64,000 nucleotides of DNA from Effrenium voratum (taxonomy: Eukaryota; Sar; Dinophyceae; Suessiales; Symbiodiniaceae): assembly GCA_963377175.1 (NCBI GenBank), contig CAUJNA010000469.1, positions 511,065 to 575,064 of the forward strand. Direction: 5' to 3'. This document shows positions 11,050 through 23,248 of the stretch, piece after piece (within the stretch, counting starts at the first letter, position 1; the number at the start of each line of letters is the position of its first letter). The notes beneath the pieces are model-generated. The model ran no database searches. It was not told where the DNA came from and saw only the letters and a list, made by a program, of their open reading frames with translations. A program made the position numbers and the translations under genes.

Positions 11050-12493
11050 CTAGCACCAGAACGTGCAACGGAGGTCTCAAGCGGTTGCCCGAATGTTGCT
11101 CAAACGAGCGAGGCCGGTTCTACATGCAGTGAACATCCTACATCAACTCGCGTGACCCAACAGCAACAGCTCTTGTGAGAGAAAGTTGTTGCTGTTGCCA
11201 CCCTTTGTATGGACACTACCATTCATCGCAAAGTCATCCCATTCACAGTCATCGACGATTCTCGGACATTCTCGGGCTCAGCCCTTCCTCCCATCCCTCA
11301 GCAGTCTGCCTTTTGACCTGGGCACACCTTTTTGCCGGGGTCAAACATTTTCTGGCAACGGGGCCTGATGTGCTTCCAGGGGCCCAGAAAACATCCCCCT
11401 GCCATGAGGGCGCCAACTGACTGGACAAAAGTCGGTCCTGGCGACTTCACCCGGATGTCTGGCACCAGTCCTGGCGCGGCAGCTTGAGTCGCTTGAGCTT
11501 GCCACTGGCGCGTCCGCGACACCCCCAAAGTTGCGAGCCACAGGCCCAGAATGAACTCGGTTGCGAAATCTGCTCCCCTGCTTTAAGTGTTTAACTTTTA
11601 GTGGAAAAAAATGGAAACCTCATAAGTTGGCAAAAAGTTAAAGTCCTAACATCCAAGCAAAATGCACCAAAGGGACAGATGCAAAGAACAAGTCACAATT
11701 CCAAGGATGACGCCCAATAGGATCGCAAGAGTGTGGAACCAGGTGCCATGCAAACAAGGCCGGTGCAATGCCGTCAACATCTCACAGCCAAAAAACACTC
11801 GCAAGCGAATGGGTGCGATGTGTAAACCAACACCCCTGCATGCTGCATACTATATTTTCTACTGCTCCAGGAGTTGCTTCATTGTAGTCAGCAACACGCG
11901 GCGCGCACAATTCACTTTGACGTTTCTTGCGAGCCCGAGATGCCACAGACCGCAAGGCTCGGATCGAAGATACGCTGCTGTTGAAACGGATCCATTTCCG
12001 CCGGTATGAACCCCTGTAATTCAACTGGCGGCCTTGGTAGCTGCTCACCGAAGTATGCCCATGTACTTTTGAGGCTATTCCCAATGCAAAATCCCAGTCC
12101 CCAATCGACTCCGGCTCCTGGCATCCTCTTCTGGTCTGCCTCCTCCTAGCACCGGAATACAAGCATGTCACCATAAGCAAGCAAGCACTGCCAGAAGTCA
12201 GGAGCACAGGTGTTTAACAAGAACACTCCAAACTTGGAATCCCCAAATGTGCGCGCCATGGACAGGTAGTTCAACCCCATCAAGAACAGAAACCCTACCA
12301 CTACCAGCCACTAGACTTACAAGGAAAGTCGTTTGCTGACGTGGAGAAGCAGTTGCGCTAAACAGTGCAGTCGGCTGGCTGCAACTGCAGTCGGGGTTCA
12401 CGAGTGTCAATGAACATAGCAAGAAGACAAACGTGGCAAGAGACCGCTGACTGCGAGGCCCAAGGCCTAGCCCGAACAAGTCACCGACTGCGC
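11050..12493. other. no gene seen; one family C repeat at about 11584-11660
   Basis: About 1.4 kb with no coding island I trust. The family C copy reads AACTTTTAGTGG, then ATGGAAACC, then AAAAGTTAAAGTC. Confidence 0.5.
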
Positions 12494-12544
12494 CTCTGCC
12501 AGGGACCGTCTTCGCTCCTTTGGCTCCTTTGGCTCCTTTGGCTC
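12494..12544 (-). CDS. candidate exon made from a 9-bp repeat
   Basis: TTCACAG|GAG and GCAGAG|GCGCAG bound exactly 17 codons, EPKEPKEPKERRRSLAE, phase 0 at both ends. The GAGCCAAAG triplet-of-codons repeat is in frame. The donor is GC. A charged low-complexity linker is the likely role. Confidence 0.5.
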
Positions 12545-13302
12545 CTGTGAACTTGGCATTTCGGAGTTCAATCCAAAAGCCCAGCCGTCGAATAACAACC
12601 TCCACTCTGTTCTTTTGTTTGGTGCAATTGCGATGTTAGAGATTTGGGGGCGTTTCAGGGTGCGAAAGAGTAACAACCTCTGCGGTTTCGGAACATTTGG
12701 GAAAAAAGGTGCAAGTTAGGTGCCGGTAGGGCCATTCGGGGCAGCATCAACAGTGGTTTGGGTTGGTTGCCCGCTTGTGGAGCTCTAACCTATGGAACAC
12801 TTGCTGGTCCGGCAAATTGCACCAAGCATTCAATAGCCACAACTCAGCTTCCAAAATGCATCAAGTTACTTTCAATTGAAAGGATGAGGTGTGTAACAGC
12901 GACAACCTCTAGGCTTCAGTTATGTGTTGGAGAGGTCTGGTTTCGGTTGTCAGGTGACTTGGGACAGAATCCTGCCAATGTTGGCTTCGCATTGCACATG
13001 CGGTCGCTTTGATCAGAACGCTTCGAGGCTCCAAACCAGACTCCGGTGCGAAATCTTCTGAGTTCAAAACAAGGGCCTCTGGCTGGGGCCATACTTCTGA
13101 CACGGCCCCTCATGGCTGTGGGTCAAAAATGGGTACCCAAAATGGCTTGCCCTGGTAGATGGAACCCATGACTAAAACCTGCGGTCCATATCCTGGTTTA
13201 ACTTTGACCCACACCCTCCTGCTTTGGGACTCACAGCCAAGCGCCAAGGAGAGCATCAGTCTTGCGGGAGCCGGCCCGTGTTCCAAAGCGTGCGGCACGC
13301 AC

Positions 13303-13351
13303 CTCCGGAAAGTGCACGTGGGCCGGCTCGTGCTTCTTCCTCGGTCGCAGC
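13303..13351 (-). CDS. candidate 49-nt exon
   Basis: GAGTTAG|G and TTCCGGAG|GTGCGT bound one base plus 16 codons, LRPRKKHEPAHVHFPE. Third positions are strongly G/C. Function unknown. Confidence 0.45.
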
Positions 13352-13974
13352 CTAACTCCTGGGGGCCATCGGCCGCTGAGAACGCGCAATGGGAATCTTG
13401 GCCCAAACGAAGAATCAAACGAAGGCCCAAAGCAACCCCCGCCCAGCTATGAATTGAGGGCCCGGGACTGCCGTCACCCAACTACTGGCCCTAGTTCCAC
13501 AAAAGAAGAAGAGGAGAACCTCGAGGATTTGCCAGCTGAAACGAGATCTGAACGAGCAGTGAGAGCCAGTCCCTCAAAAATGCGGATGCGACAGTGTTCA
13601 GCGTGTTCGCCACATGGTATGCAGGGAAACCAGCACCAATCAACTGCCAAGATGCTGACCGTCAGTGGTCAGATTGCTCCCCCTGCTTCAAGACTATGAC
13701 ACCGCACGCGGGAAAATTGAGCTGACCCTGACCTTCATATGACTTGAGCTATGGCGAATAGCTGGTCAATCCAGGATCCACGCGTCTTTGCTCCATCAAG
13801 CCCTTCACTTTTCAAGGATTGCCGCAAAGCATGACTAGCTTGCAAGCGATTCAACTAATGGGCTTCGCCAGATGGCGCTTCGTGATTCACCCACTTGTAC
13901 AATCCTCCAGCCCACCAAGTGCCATGAAAAAAACAAAAAAAAAAAAAAAACGTGCAGATTTGAAGAGTCCAAAG

Positions 13975-14060
13975 CTAATCTTCCTGCCAGCCCGGCAAGC
14001 TAGGGGATCGCGCGGCTGAGCTGTCGATGTTTTCGAGGCTGCCCTGCCGCCAGTGGGCCG
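13975..14060 (-). CDS. candidate terminal exon
   Basis: After a pyrimidine-rich tract and TTGCGAG| the minus strand reads AHWRQGSLENIDSSAARSPS, then LPGWQED and a TAG stop. Codons end mostly in G or C. If correct, a minus-strand gene ends here and the exons to its left belong to another gene. Confidence 0.4.
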
Positions 14061-14504
14061 CTCGCAAGGGAGCCAAAGGCTAGTCAAAGTCGTGTCCTAC
14101 AGGCAGCAACCACATGAAAGTAGGACAAATACATTGCATTAATTTCATTTACATGTGAATTTGCGTTACATTGCATTGTGTTGCATTTGAATAGGATCTA
14201 TTGTAGTGCACTGCAAACTGCATTGCACCGCGTTGCTGGACAACACAAAATGATCGTGAGGAGTCGTTTCCTTTGAAGCCGAAGAACCTCAAGCGCATTC
14301 CTTTTCTTCGAGCGACATCGCCAGAGTTGATCCAGAGCCCGGGGTTCGACGGAAGCGACCCAAATTGGAGCGCTTGAAACCCAAAACAAAAAGCGCTGTT
14401 GGGCACGATCCGTCCGCCGACGGGCACCACTCCGTATACATATGCAAGTGAATATGACCACACAAAAAAAAACACGGCTCTGGCAACTCGGACCCAAGTC
14501 GTGC

Positions 14505-14576
14505 CTGGAGGGACCTCGCTTTGGCCGCATCCGGGCTGCTTGCACCATGGCCGCCGTGACCTCCGCCTGGAGCAGG
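14505..14576 (-). CDS. candidate 72-nt exon, Gly/His/Ala-rich
   Basis: A CTCTCCCTTTTGCAG acceptor and a CTCCAG|GCACG donor bound exactly 24 codons, PAPGGGHGGHGASSPDAAKA then RSLQ, phase 0 at both ends. The plus strand of the same bases also reads a plausible peptide (MAAVTSAWSRLQKGELKK). The minus acceptor is better. Confidence 0.45.
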
Positions 14577-15407
14577 CTGCAAAAGGGAGAGCTGAAAAAG
14601 CCGAGGTTTTGCAAGAAACGGTCCTACTTACACGACCTACAAACAATAATCAACTATGGTACAAAGAGGGAATCCATGGAAAACGGTTCATCCAGAGTCC
14701 TAGACGCCGTTTTTTGGGACAAAGAAAGTAATTTGGATTAAGTTAGACTTCGAACCTGAAACTAGTGCTGGCTCGATTGCTGCTGTTGCATGCAATGGTC
14801 AAAAGAACTGCGGCACGCTTTTGGACTCATGCATAACTAGACATGTCGCATATTGGATTGTTTGGCAGAGGGTGCATGGATGGCCGTGGGCATTGAAAAA
14901 GAAGAATGCATAATGTTCCGTAGTGGGGTCCTTCTACTGTGGCCATGCGCTGGACAGGCAAGATTGGCACTGAGCGGGATGCACTTAACGCTGCAATGTC
15001 ATGGCCAACATGAGAAATATCCTGCATTTGGAACATGCTGATTTCCTACCTCCATGCACCAGCAAAAACTCGCCAAACATATAGGGCCTCAATGGCAAGA
15101 AAAGCATTTAAGGGACCCGCCCGCTCCATCCTTGCGCAACGCTGCATGGTGAGCACCATCCAGAGTGGCGTCAAGCTTCCCAAGCCCTCAAGCAGACCAC
15201 ACTACGGGCAAGCAGCGCTCACGCACCCGGGAAAGGGGCGCTTGAAGGAACAGAAGGAACAAAACTCGCAAAGCATCCCCAAGGGTTTCAAAACAAAGCA
15301 AAAACAACTCACATGCATTGGGTCTTTAAAAACACAAACATATAACACCCCAATGCGTGCGACAAGGTTCCCCATCTTTGGCACTTTGCCGAAAGCTCCC
15401 CACCAGC

Positions 15408-15448
15408 CTTCGTGCCCTTCTCCGCGTAGCGCGCTGCTTCTTCGTCGC
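15408..15448 (-). CDS. candidate 41-nt exon
   Basis: CCCGCAAG|GC and GGCACGAAG|GCTGG bound two bases plus 13 codons, DEEAARYAEKGTK. It looks helical and charged. The donor would be GC. The frame stays open beyond both ends, so the true exon may be longer. Confidence 0.45.
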
Positions 15449-15623
15449 CTTGCGGGGGGTCACGGAAAGGACACCACACGCAGGGGCCGAGGCAACTCAG
15501 ATGCCCTGGCCATGGGAAAAAAATGCACCCCAGTGGCCGGGATGGAACCCCAAAGGCCTCCGAATCGGCTCTGCCCATCTTTAAGGTTCTTGGGGTTGGC
15601 AGAATGGCAATTGAAACTAAGTG

Positions 15624-15732
15624 TTTTTCCAGTAGAGAGGGTAGACTAAGGGTAGCAACTTTTTCTGCAGTCTATCTTAGTAGGGGAACCCTCCTTCAAA
15701 AAAGGGTCAAATGACCCTACTTGGGGACCTTT
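15624..15732. mobile_element. family B short inverted-repeat element, copy 1
   Basis: Begins TTTTCCAGTAGAGAGG and ends CCCTACTTGGGGACCT, with TCTATCTTAGTAGGGGAACC in the middle. It aligns along its whole length with copies at 17798 and 50383. Confidence 0.6.
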
Positions 15733-15999
15733 TAGAGTTACTTGAGCTTGAAGCCAAAAAAGGAAAAGACGGCGCCACTGGGCAACTGGGGGAATACTAG
15801 ACTTACTAGAGTAAGCCATCCTTCCGCTTTCAAAGGGGGTAACGATGTGTAGTGTCGCATAAAAGTGGGGCCTAACACTTGTCTCCATCAATCATGGCAT
15901 GGGCCCTCACCGCAATATCGGGTGCCCATTCGCTCCCATGCTCCTCCTGTCAAAGGGTTTGGAAGCAAAATCAATCACCTCGACGCCCCCTTCTTCAGA

Positions 16000-16225
16000 C
16001 CAACGTGAAACCCACCGATGCTAGTTTGATTCTTCACTGGCGTTGCCCACGCGGAAGGGCTTCCAGCAGGGTTTCGCTTGAAGTGCCCAACGCCCTGTCG
16101 GCCTCTCTCAAAGCCGCCAGTGCTTCGGTTTCAGAAAAGCGAGGAGCGCAGCGCCTGGTCCTGTCTTCCGAACATCCACCAGCTTGGGCAGCGGAGCTTT
16201 GGGCATCTTCAGCCTCATGCCGGGG
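16000..16225. other. coding-like stretch, strand and frame unresolved
   Basis: On plus, one frame reads through SLEVPNALSASLKAASASVS and on to LVLSSEHPPAWAAELW. On minus, LKMPKAPLPKLVDVRK and, in another frame, ETEALAALREADRALG look equally good. I cannot choose. Confidence 0.3.
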
Positions 16226-16635
16226 GGGGGTGTCATATCTCCTGACTCATTCTCCTTCTGCCAGAAGAAGGGACCTTCATTTGGCTTAATATGCGACCCA
16301 AAACAAAGGGACTGTCTATGGTGCTTTTCATTCCTTGCCCTGTTCGGCCTCGCTTGGAAATGACGGGCGGCTTCGCCACACCCGGATCCTACCGAGTCAA
16401 CATGGCCCGGGAAATGCGGCTGCGCACCTTCCAACCCCAAAGAACCTCAAGGTTCTACCAGCAAAGCTCTGTGGCAAAGGTCAAAGGCTAAAATTTGCAA
16501 CCTCTGACATGGATATTTGGACGAACGAACAAGCGGGGATACGGAGGGAGCGGATTCTGCTAGTTGGTTTCCTTGAGATATGGCCAGTCAGGTCAGCCAG
16601 GCCCTAAAGCCATGAAGCTTCAGATTCCAAGTGAC

Positions 16636-16733
16636 CTGGACTTTGCCCGAGGGTCATTCGCCACCGCAGCTGCAATGGCCTGCTGGCTGAGGTAGCCATA
16701 CCTGCAGCGCATGAGCGCAATCGCAAGGCCCCC
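16636..16733 (-). CDS. candidate 98-nt exon
   Basis: CCTTTCAAG|GGG and AAGTCCAG|GTCACTT bound 32 codons plus two bases, GGLAIALMRCRYGYLSQQAI then AAAVANDPRAKS. Codons end mostly in G or C and the peptide reads like part of a globular alpha-helical protein. GT-AG boundaries. No family recognised. Confidence 0.6.
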
Positions 16734-17797
16734 CTTGAAAGGGACACCGAGCGTCAACCGGCGAGAACACGGCTAAATCAAACAGTGCCCTGCGTCGCGC
16801 TTCTTCTTTGCCCAACGTGACTTTTGCGGAGTGGTATGCGGTACAAGGCCAACCCCACGTCGTATCAATGCTCAGTAGCAGGTGTTTGACCAACATGAGG
16901 GTATCATCTGCATGCTTTGCTCGCCGCGTGCTTGCGGTTTGTGCTTGCTTGAGTTCCCGCATCTCCGACCAAAAAGGCAAGCGTTACAGGTTCCCAAGGT
17001 GGCGATCAAACCCCTGTTCCCCTCCATCTGCCTTACCTGCGGGCTACAAACTGCAGCATGCAGCTTCGAAACATCTCAGCATCTCTTCTTGAACTTGAGG
17101 AAAGAGAGCTATGAGCAAACTCACGCCAAACTCACGTCAACAACCAGCATTGCTGCGCCCCTGCTCAGACTTCTTAGCCTGATCTCAGTGGCGGAACAAA
17201 GGAGAAACAAAACAGGCTCTGCGTCAAGCTGCAGATCCCCAGAGTGGACGGAGGACAGCGTCATCACGGAATCCCCGAGCAAACCTGCGACTCAAGCAGC
17301 GTAGCACTCAAATTGAGTTCACTCGATGATGCGATCGGTCCTTCTGCATCCCCAGAGGGCATCATTGTGGAAGCGGAGAGCTCCCGCCTGCAGGTGGTGC
17401 TGGGGAAGAGATTAAAGAGCTTGTGCCGGTGACAAATGCGTCCGGCACAAGTCCTACCATTCGTATGTGCTCGATGCTTGGGCTGCCAATCACTAAACAA
17501 ACAAAATTCAAGACCCCCAAGCGTTCAGGCCTGAGTTGAGATTATTTAGCAAGTATGTGTATTTGTTTGTATGACTCTAGTCAGGCTTGATAAGACATTA
17601 AATAAGCCGAGGTGTTTCTGGGGTTGAATGGTGCTGGTGGGTTTGGGGCCCTGCATAAGGCAGCGAGGCTGGGCGGCCGGACCCGGAGTTCTCCTGTCGA
17701 GGGGAGGCTGAATGTTCACCTCGCTTCCTTGGGATGCAGGGCCTATTGCCTTACCCTCCAATTGACATTGAACCCTGACAAAGGGGTCCTGAAAGAC

Positions 17798-17903
17798 TAG
17801 GTCCTCCAGTAGAGAGGTGAGGATAAGGCTACCCTTTTATCTGTAGTCTATTTTAGTGGGGGAGCCCTGCCAAAAAAAAGGAAAAGGGCACTACTGGGGG
17901 ACC
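17798..17903. mobile_element. family B element with 8-bp target duplication, copy 2
   Basis: Begins TAGGTCCTCCAGTAGAGAGG and ends CACTACTGGGGGACC, so the ends are inverted copies of each other (GGTCC-CCAGTAG). TGAAAGAC flanks it directly on both sides (17790-17797 and 17904-17911). About 106 bp, no coding capacity. An 8-bp duplication is typical of hAT-type transposons, which could mobilise it. Confidence 0.7.
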
Positions 17904-18609
17904 TGAAAGACAGTTTTCCTTTTAAAAAGACCCCCAGCCAGGCTCCATGTCAGTTGGTGGAAGGGTATGCTGGCTCAGCCTGGCTTTCTGGCTGTCGATA
18001 CCTGTCGGGTGTGGTCGGAGTTGGCTGGAGTATTGGGGTGACGCGTGCATCTTCGGAGATGTTGGCCATGCGGATCTGTCCACATGCTGCGTTCCCAAAA
18101 CAAGGTCACTCACCACATATTGAACGCTGGGGGTCAAAGCATATCCAAAGTAAATTCTTTTCAAACCTATGTCAGGCTCAACAAGCAGGCGTGTAACAGG
18201 GATCCTTACAGTATACACCTGAACATTGCCTTGTACATGGTGGTTTCCCTTTATTTTGGTGGAAAAAGCCATGCTTCAAATGGGCAAAGTGTATCTTTTA
18301 AGGAGCCCTGTTTTCAGAAGCGCAATCCGTCCTTTTTGGGGAGGGCTTCCTGTTCCTGACTTGGGATTGAATTGGCGTGTCCTCTTGGGCCAACCCTTGC
18401 ACCACAAAACGCTTGAGGTCCTCCAAGTTTGAGACAATCTCACCTCACTTGCTGCGTGGATGGCCCAAAACAGCCCAAACTGTACATTTACCACTAAAAT
18501 TTGGTCTTCCCAAAAGGTTTACTGTAAAGTTCATGAACCCAGGAAGTGAGCCACATATATCTTTATACGGGTGTGGTTGTCAAAACCCGTGAATTCACCA
18601 CAAACTTTG

Positions 18610-18700
18610 GGACCTATTTTAGTGGTTGGATTGGTTAATGTTCACCGGGGGTACGATTTGGCTTTTGACCCATGGCCATATTTTCACATTGCCCAATGCA
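18610..18700. repeat. dispersed repeat family D copy
   Basis: Contains ATGTTCACCGGGGGTACGAT followed by TTGGCTTTTGACCCATGGCC. A nearly identical inverted copy lies at 44672-44755. More diverged copies sit at about 13104, 22150 and 38445. Confidence 0.6.
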
Positions 18701-19576
18701 GCTGATTCCTTGCACTCCCAAGCGGCTCTCCATGTTGGTCGCGCAACCTGGGCGTGGCACCAAGAAGCATCCCCTCACGCAGTCTGGGCCTGCATGGGGG
18801 CAGTGATTCTTGGCTAAGTAAGCAAAGTCCCATAAGATTGCGAGGCGCAAAGCAAAGGAAGATCACTTGTTAGTGCACATGTTTTCGAGCTCGGAGGCTA
18901 CTCAAAGACTACACTTCTTGGTTCAACACCTGAGCTCTCACACCTCATGTCAGGTGAGATGGTCCGAAGGTTTGCCTTCGGTTTTGTGTGATTGCCCTTT
19001 TTGCGGGTGGTTAAAAAGAAGTGGAAAGAGACCCCAGACACACCCAAGCTTGTCAGCTGTTGCGTGTCCGGTGCTTCTTCGCTTAGCCCAGCACGTGCAT
19101 GAAGAAGTCCTTCTCTGTAAGATGGTTTACGACTTTCTGCGCGATCGTGCCAGAGAGGAGTGAGAGAGATGCAGCAGCAACATTTAGGCCACATATTAAT
19201 GCTTCAAATACCTACACTGAGCCCGAAAATTGGTTGGCGCTCTTCTGAGACACCCAGGGCCTCTCACCCATTGAGCTTGCCAAAACTTGGGCACCCTCTT
19301 CCAACCATGGAATCTGACAGAGCTTTTGGAAGCCACGGGACTTCTGCACCGCTGGGTCTGCGAGGAAACCGCGGCCGAGGAACTCCTGGCAATGGACTGA
19401 AGGGCCCCTTCCACCTTCGGACCATGGGCACTTCTTCTTCTGAGTCTTTGACCTCAACCTTTTGGCAGTCCGGGTGTCCGTGAGTTTCATCAGAAACTAC
19501 CTTTCCACCGCAAATCGTTGCAGGCGGCACCTTTTGGAAACCTGCTGTGCTCTCGGAAAGAGAGCCTTTGCGCACA
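18701..19576. other. no gene called; weak coding-like stretch
   Basis: At 19.30-19.46 kb the minus strand reads EVKDSEEEVPMVRRWKGPF with moderate G/C third positions, but no clean splice pair was found, so no exon is called. Confidence 0.35.
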
Positions 19577-19622
19577 GACACAACAAACAAACAAACAAAC
19601 AAACAAACAAACAAACAAACAA

Positions 19623-19688
<66 letters not shown>

Positions 19689-19735
19689 GCAGAGAAAGAG
19701 ACAGAAAAGCAGAAAGAGAGAGAGAGAGAGAGCAA
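19577..19735. repeat. AAAC and AAGC tetranucleotide array
   Basis: (AAAC)n switches to (AAGC)n at about 19625 and ends in GA-rich sequence. The long open frames on both strands are repeat artefacts. Confidence 0.95.
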
Positions 19736-20915
19736 AACATGAGACTCCAAGAGACACCAAGGCGCACACATATCGTCACATACACACAAACACACCAGCG
19801 AATACGTGCACACAAACACACAGGAGGCACACTAAATCCAACCACATGCTTCCGGATTTGAACTTTCAACATTGCCAGCCCATCCGAACTGAATCAGCAG
19901 GAATGTATAACTTGTTTGCCATTGCCTTGGCTTGCTTTCTGCTTTTTCTCCACGAGGCTCACCATGGCCCACCTCTCGGATGCTCACTTCCCTGCCCAGT
20001 CCTTGCTTTTCTCCTGAGCTCGAAAACAAAACCAAGCTGACCATTCGCAAGTGGAGCCCAAGTCGGAAATTGATGTGGACCGCGGCCTGGATTCTATTTG
20101 CACCACCGTCAAGCAAGCTTGCCTTGGGCTTGTTCCCGTTTTTTGAACAAGCACAGAAGCCCCCCGGCAAGTACAGGACTGCGAGTCATCTGCTGAAAGC
20201 TGGCCATTTGCCAGGCGAAAAGAAAGTGCTCAGGCCTTCAAAACGGCATCTACTCCTTGGCATGAGGGCTGAACTTTGAGGATGGTAAGTGATGGTACTC
20301 CTCTTGTTGGGGAGCTGCGCTCGCCGCACCACACACACACACACATACGGCACATACGCATGTTTTCTCGCTCAGTTGAGTACAGTCTCATGCTTGCCTG
20401 TCTCTGCAAAACCCCTCAGCAACCACCTCCCACTTTGAGTTCCCACTGGTGTCCACACCACTCTGACCCAACTCCCTTCCATGCTGGGGGCCGCAGCAAT
20501 GCGTTGCCACTTGTTGGCACAAAGGCTCGAATTTCTTGTAGATTCTCCACTCTCCCCTCACAAGGGATGAGGAGCAGAGGATATTGCTCACAAGGTTCTA
20601 GAATTCTGCAAGAGCATTGCCATCAACAAAGCAGTGGAACATCTTGAAACAGGTTTTAAGCTATTTAACGCTTCTTGTCGCCTTCTGGCAGCGGCTTTGG
20701 CAAGCTCTTTGGGAGGACAGTTGCGCTCCCCATGCAGTGCTCATCCCCAACTCGCTGGTTTGGACATGTGGCCCCTTACCCGTTTTTGGAACGATGCTTC
20801 CTGTGCAATCCCTTTTTTCTGCGCGTCCAATCGCCACCGATGCGAGCCATGGGATTTGCACCTCAAAAGGCGCTCGCTCACTTGGCGCTTGGCTCGCCGG
20901 AGGCGAGCTCAGGGC

Positions 20916-21026
20916 TCAGGGCAGGATGGCCTCGAAGCTGCGCTTGGCGTTGCCGGTGATCCAGTCGCTGATGTCCTGATTCACCCCGCCGTTCTGCGCC
21001 TTCAGGTCGCAGCGCTTGCTGAGCAC
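20916..21026 (-). CDS. PAN/apple-domain protein, terminal exon
   Basis: A GAGCAG|GTG acceptor opens VLSKRCDLKAQNGGVNQDIS, then DWITGNAKRSFEAILP and a TGA stop; 36 codons plus stop, phase 0. It continues the exon at 21742-21888. Together the order Cys-x3-Cys, Cys-Tyr-x-Trp-Asn-Phe, then Arg-Cys-x-Leu-Lys is the PAN/apple pattern, a small disulfide-bonded fold for protein or carbohydrate binding, usually extracellular. Codons are strongly G/C-ending. The Asp-Trp-Ile-Thr-Gly-Asn ending matches the usual close of this domain. Confidence 0.7.
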   Translation of the reverse strand: MLSKRCDLKAQNGGVNQDISDWITGNAKRSFEAILP

Positions 21027-21741
21027 CTGCTCAAAAACAGTCACACGCTTCCGCTTTTGGTCTGGACGCTGGGGGACTTCATTTCTGGCCATGTTTCGTG
21101 GGGGGGCCCACATAAGGAGATAGGGCGATACTGAACAACGGGAGTTGTCACATGTCCTGCTACCACCAGTGATTACCGACATATGATTTTGTTAAAGAAA
21201 GAGGGAAAGGCACTCGTAAAAGGCACCATGCTTTGCGACATGCCTGTTAACACGCTGTTGGGGAGGTGAGCGCGTAGCCATTTCGCGGGAAAGCATGCGA
21301 CTGTGCTGTTGCCAGACATTGTCGTTGGCCCTTTCTTGGACCAAGCAAGTCACTTTCTCTTGTTTGGTTGTATCTATTTGCTTGCTTTTTCTTTTTCCTG
21401 CCGGCCTGCTTGCTTGCTCCCCCTGAACAACGCCAGGAAAGTCTTATTCAAGCAAATTATCTTCAAACCATCGGGTGGGCCCACTCAAGCACAAATACTC
21501 TGTCCCCATGTTTGTTCTGGATAAATGCTCACCTCCATGGGTGTTTCAAGAATCACGTGCCCCTTGGAGGGGTTCCAAGGCAAATCCAAAGAACACCAAC
21601 CATCTGAATGGGCCTGCAAATGCTGGATCCCCAAGTAAAGGACCCTTATCATGGTGAGCCCGTTATACTGAGCTTGCCATAAAACACGCAGAAGCATCTG
21701 AATGGGGCTCCATAGGTCCATTTTACCCACCTTTTTTCTGC

Positions 21742-21888
21742 CTGGAAGTTCCAGTGGTAGCACTTCTCGTCATTCTCGCAGGCGGTGGCGCAGGCGACCG
21801 GGTCCTCCACCCCGGGCACGGCGTTGATGTAGTCTCCGTAGAGCCAGGCGCCCTTCATGCCCACCATGCCCTCAGACATGGGCAACCC
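21742..21888 (-). CDS. PAN/apple-domain protein, internal exon
   Basis: AATCAG|GGG and TTCCAG|GCAGAA bound exactly 49 codons, phase 0 at both ends. It contains EGMVGMKGAWLYGDYINAVP and VEDPVACATACENDEKCYHW, the first half of a PAN domain with its Cys-x3-Cys and Cys-Tyr-His-Trp-Asn-Phe motifs. The intron to the next exon is 715 nt with a GC donor. Upstream exons should lie to the right on the same strand. The secreted repeat exons at 24.2-25.6 kb are the nearest candidates but the link is not proven. Confidence 0.7.
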
Positions 21889-22149
21889 CTGATTTGCTTC
21901 AACCCGCTTGGGTTTTGGTGCCACTGAAGGCCGGAGAAAAAAAAAAAAACGAGGCCTTTTCCACCGGCTTCGTATTTTGGTGCCACTGAACGGGGAAAAC
22001 GAAGCCTACTGAACTCAATGCACTAAGCCCCGGAAGTGGGGATTGTTTCTTGTCGCGAGTCTGAACGGACGCGGCAGTGCGCTATCCAACTTGGCTGTGC
22101 AATAGAACCCCTTCCAGAAACCAACGGCCTCTAACGCTATCCCAAAATG

Positions 22150-22250
22150 GCCATAGGGCATAACCTGTGGCGATCTTATTTTGGGGTGGATGAACATCCA
22201 TTTGCCACCTACTTTGATGTTCACCAGGGGTACCCACAGCCAAATGGCGC
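22150..22250. repeat. dispersed repeat family D/E copy
   Basis: GGCATAACCTGTGGCGATC, CATCCATTTGCC and TTTGATGTTCACC match a copy at 38445-38525, which has the same blocks in the same order. Confidence 0.6.
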
Positions 22251-23248
22251 TTCTTGTCCTGACTACTCTTTGTGGGACCCCCGGTCCCACAAATCGGAGC
22301 GGAGCCGCTGCATTGCCCAAGCTCTCCAAGTGCGCCTCGCGGTAGAACCTCGGGCACAGAAACGTGGTGCATGGTATTCAACGCCGCAGGTGTCTCCGTT
22401 TGTTTGGGTGTTTCTGATTTGGGGCAGCCTACCAAAAGGCTGCCCAAAATCAAAGGCGTTGTAAGCCGTGGACTTCCAAACGTGCGGTCGTCACTTGGCC
22501 AAGTGTAGTTGCCAAGTTGGTGAATCAGCGTTCTATTTGCTGGCTGAAAAGGTGTCATGGCTGGAAACTGGCGGCCACTGAAATCGGAAATTGCACACTT
22601 GCAACCTTCGACTCCTGAATTTACCCCGTTGGGGATGATTTGGGTGGAATACTTGCTGCCTCATAATGCCTCCTATAGTTTGTGAATTTGATATTGCCAG
22701 CTAATATTTTCCCTTTTTCTTCCCTTTTTCCCTGACCTTGTGCTTCGGACACACAGCTTCCTTTTCGGCTTCAGCACCGCATGCCACGATCCTTCAACTT
22801 GTGCAAGGGGTATAGCCAGCTGCGTCTTCGAGCTCGGCTGTTTCGAGCGCTGATTCAGCCATATTTGTTTGGTTTGACGCACATGGGCGTGAATCCCACG
22901 TCACTGGTGGAAGTTCCGGGACATGAGGCTGAACTTGGCCAATTGGACTCGAATGGTTCCTTCCTGGGCCTGGCGTTTGCGTGTTTCGCCTATGCGCACG
23001 TAACATGACAGCTTTAAGTGCATGACACCTGTGCCTTTGCATTTCATAGGCGCCTGGATGGCGGTGACTGGCGTCCGAAAATACTTGCTGCTGTTTTCTG
23101 TGCAGCTGCTCAACCTGCTGCAGATGCGAGCTCCCAGGCACAGACTTGTATACAGGAAAAGTACAGCGCAAGGCAATCAAAGGCTTAAAGCGAACATGCC
23201 AAACCGATGCCGATGCACAAACAAAACGAACGCATGAACGACCAATAG

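Noticed and set aside
17620..17720. Coding-like patch near 17.65 kb
   Set aside because: Plausible peptides on both strands with similar codon bias; no way to choose and no clean splice sites.
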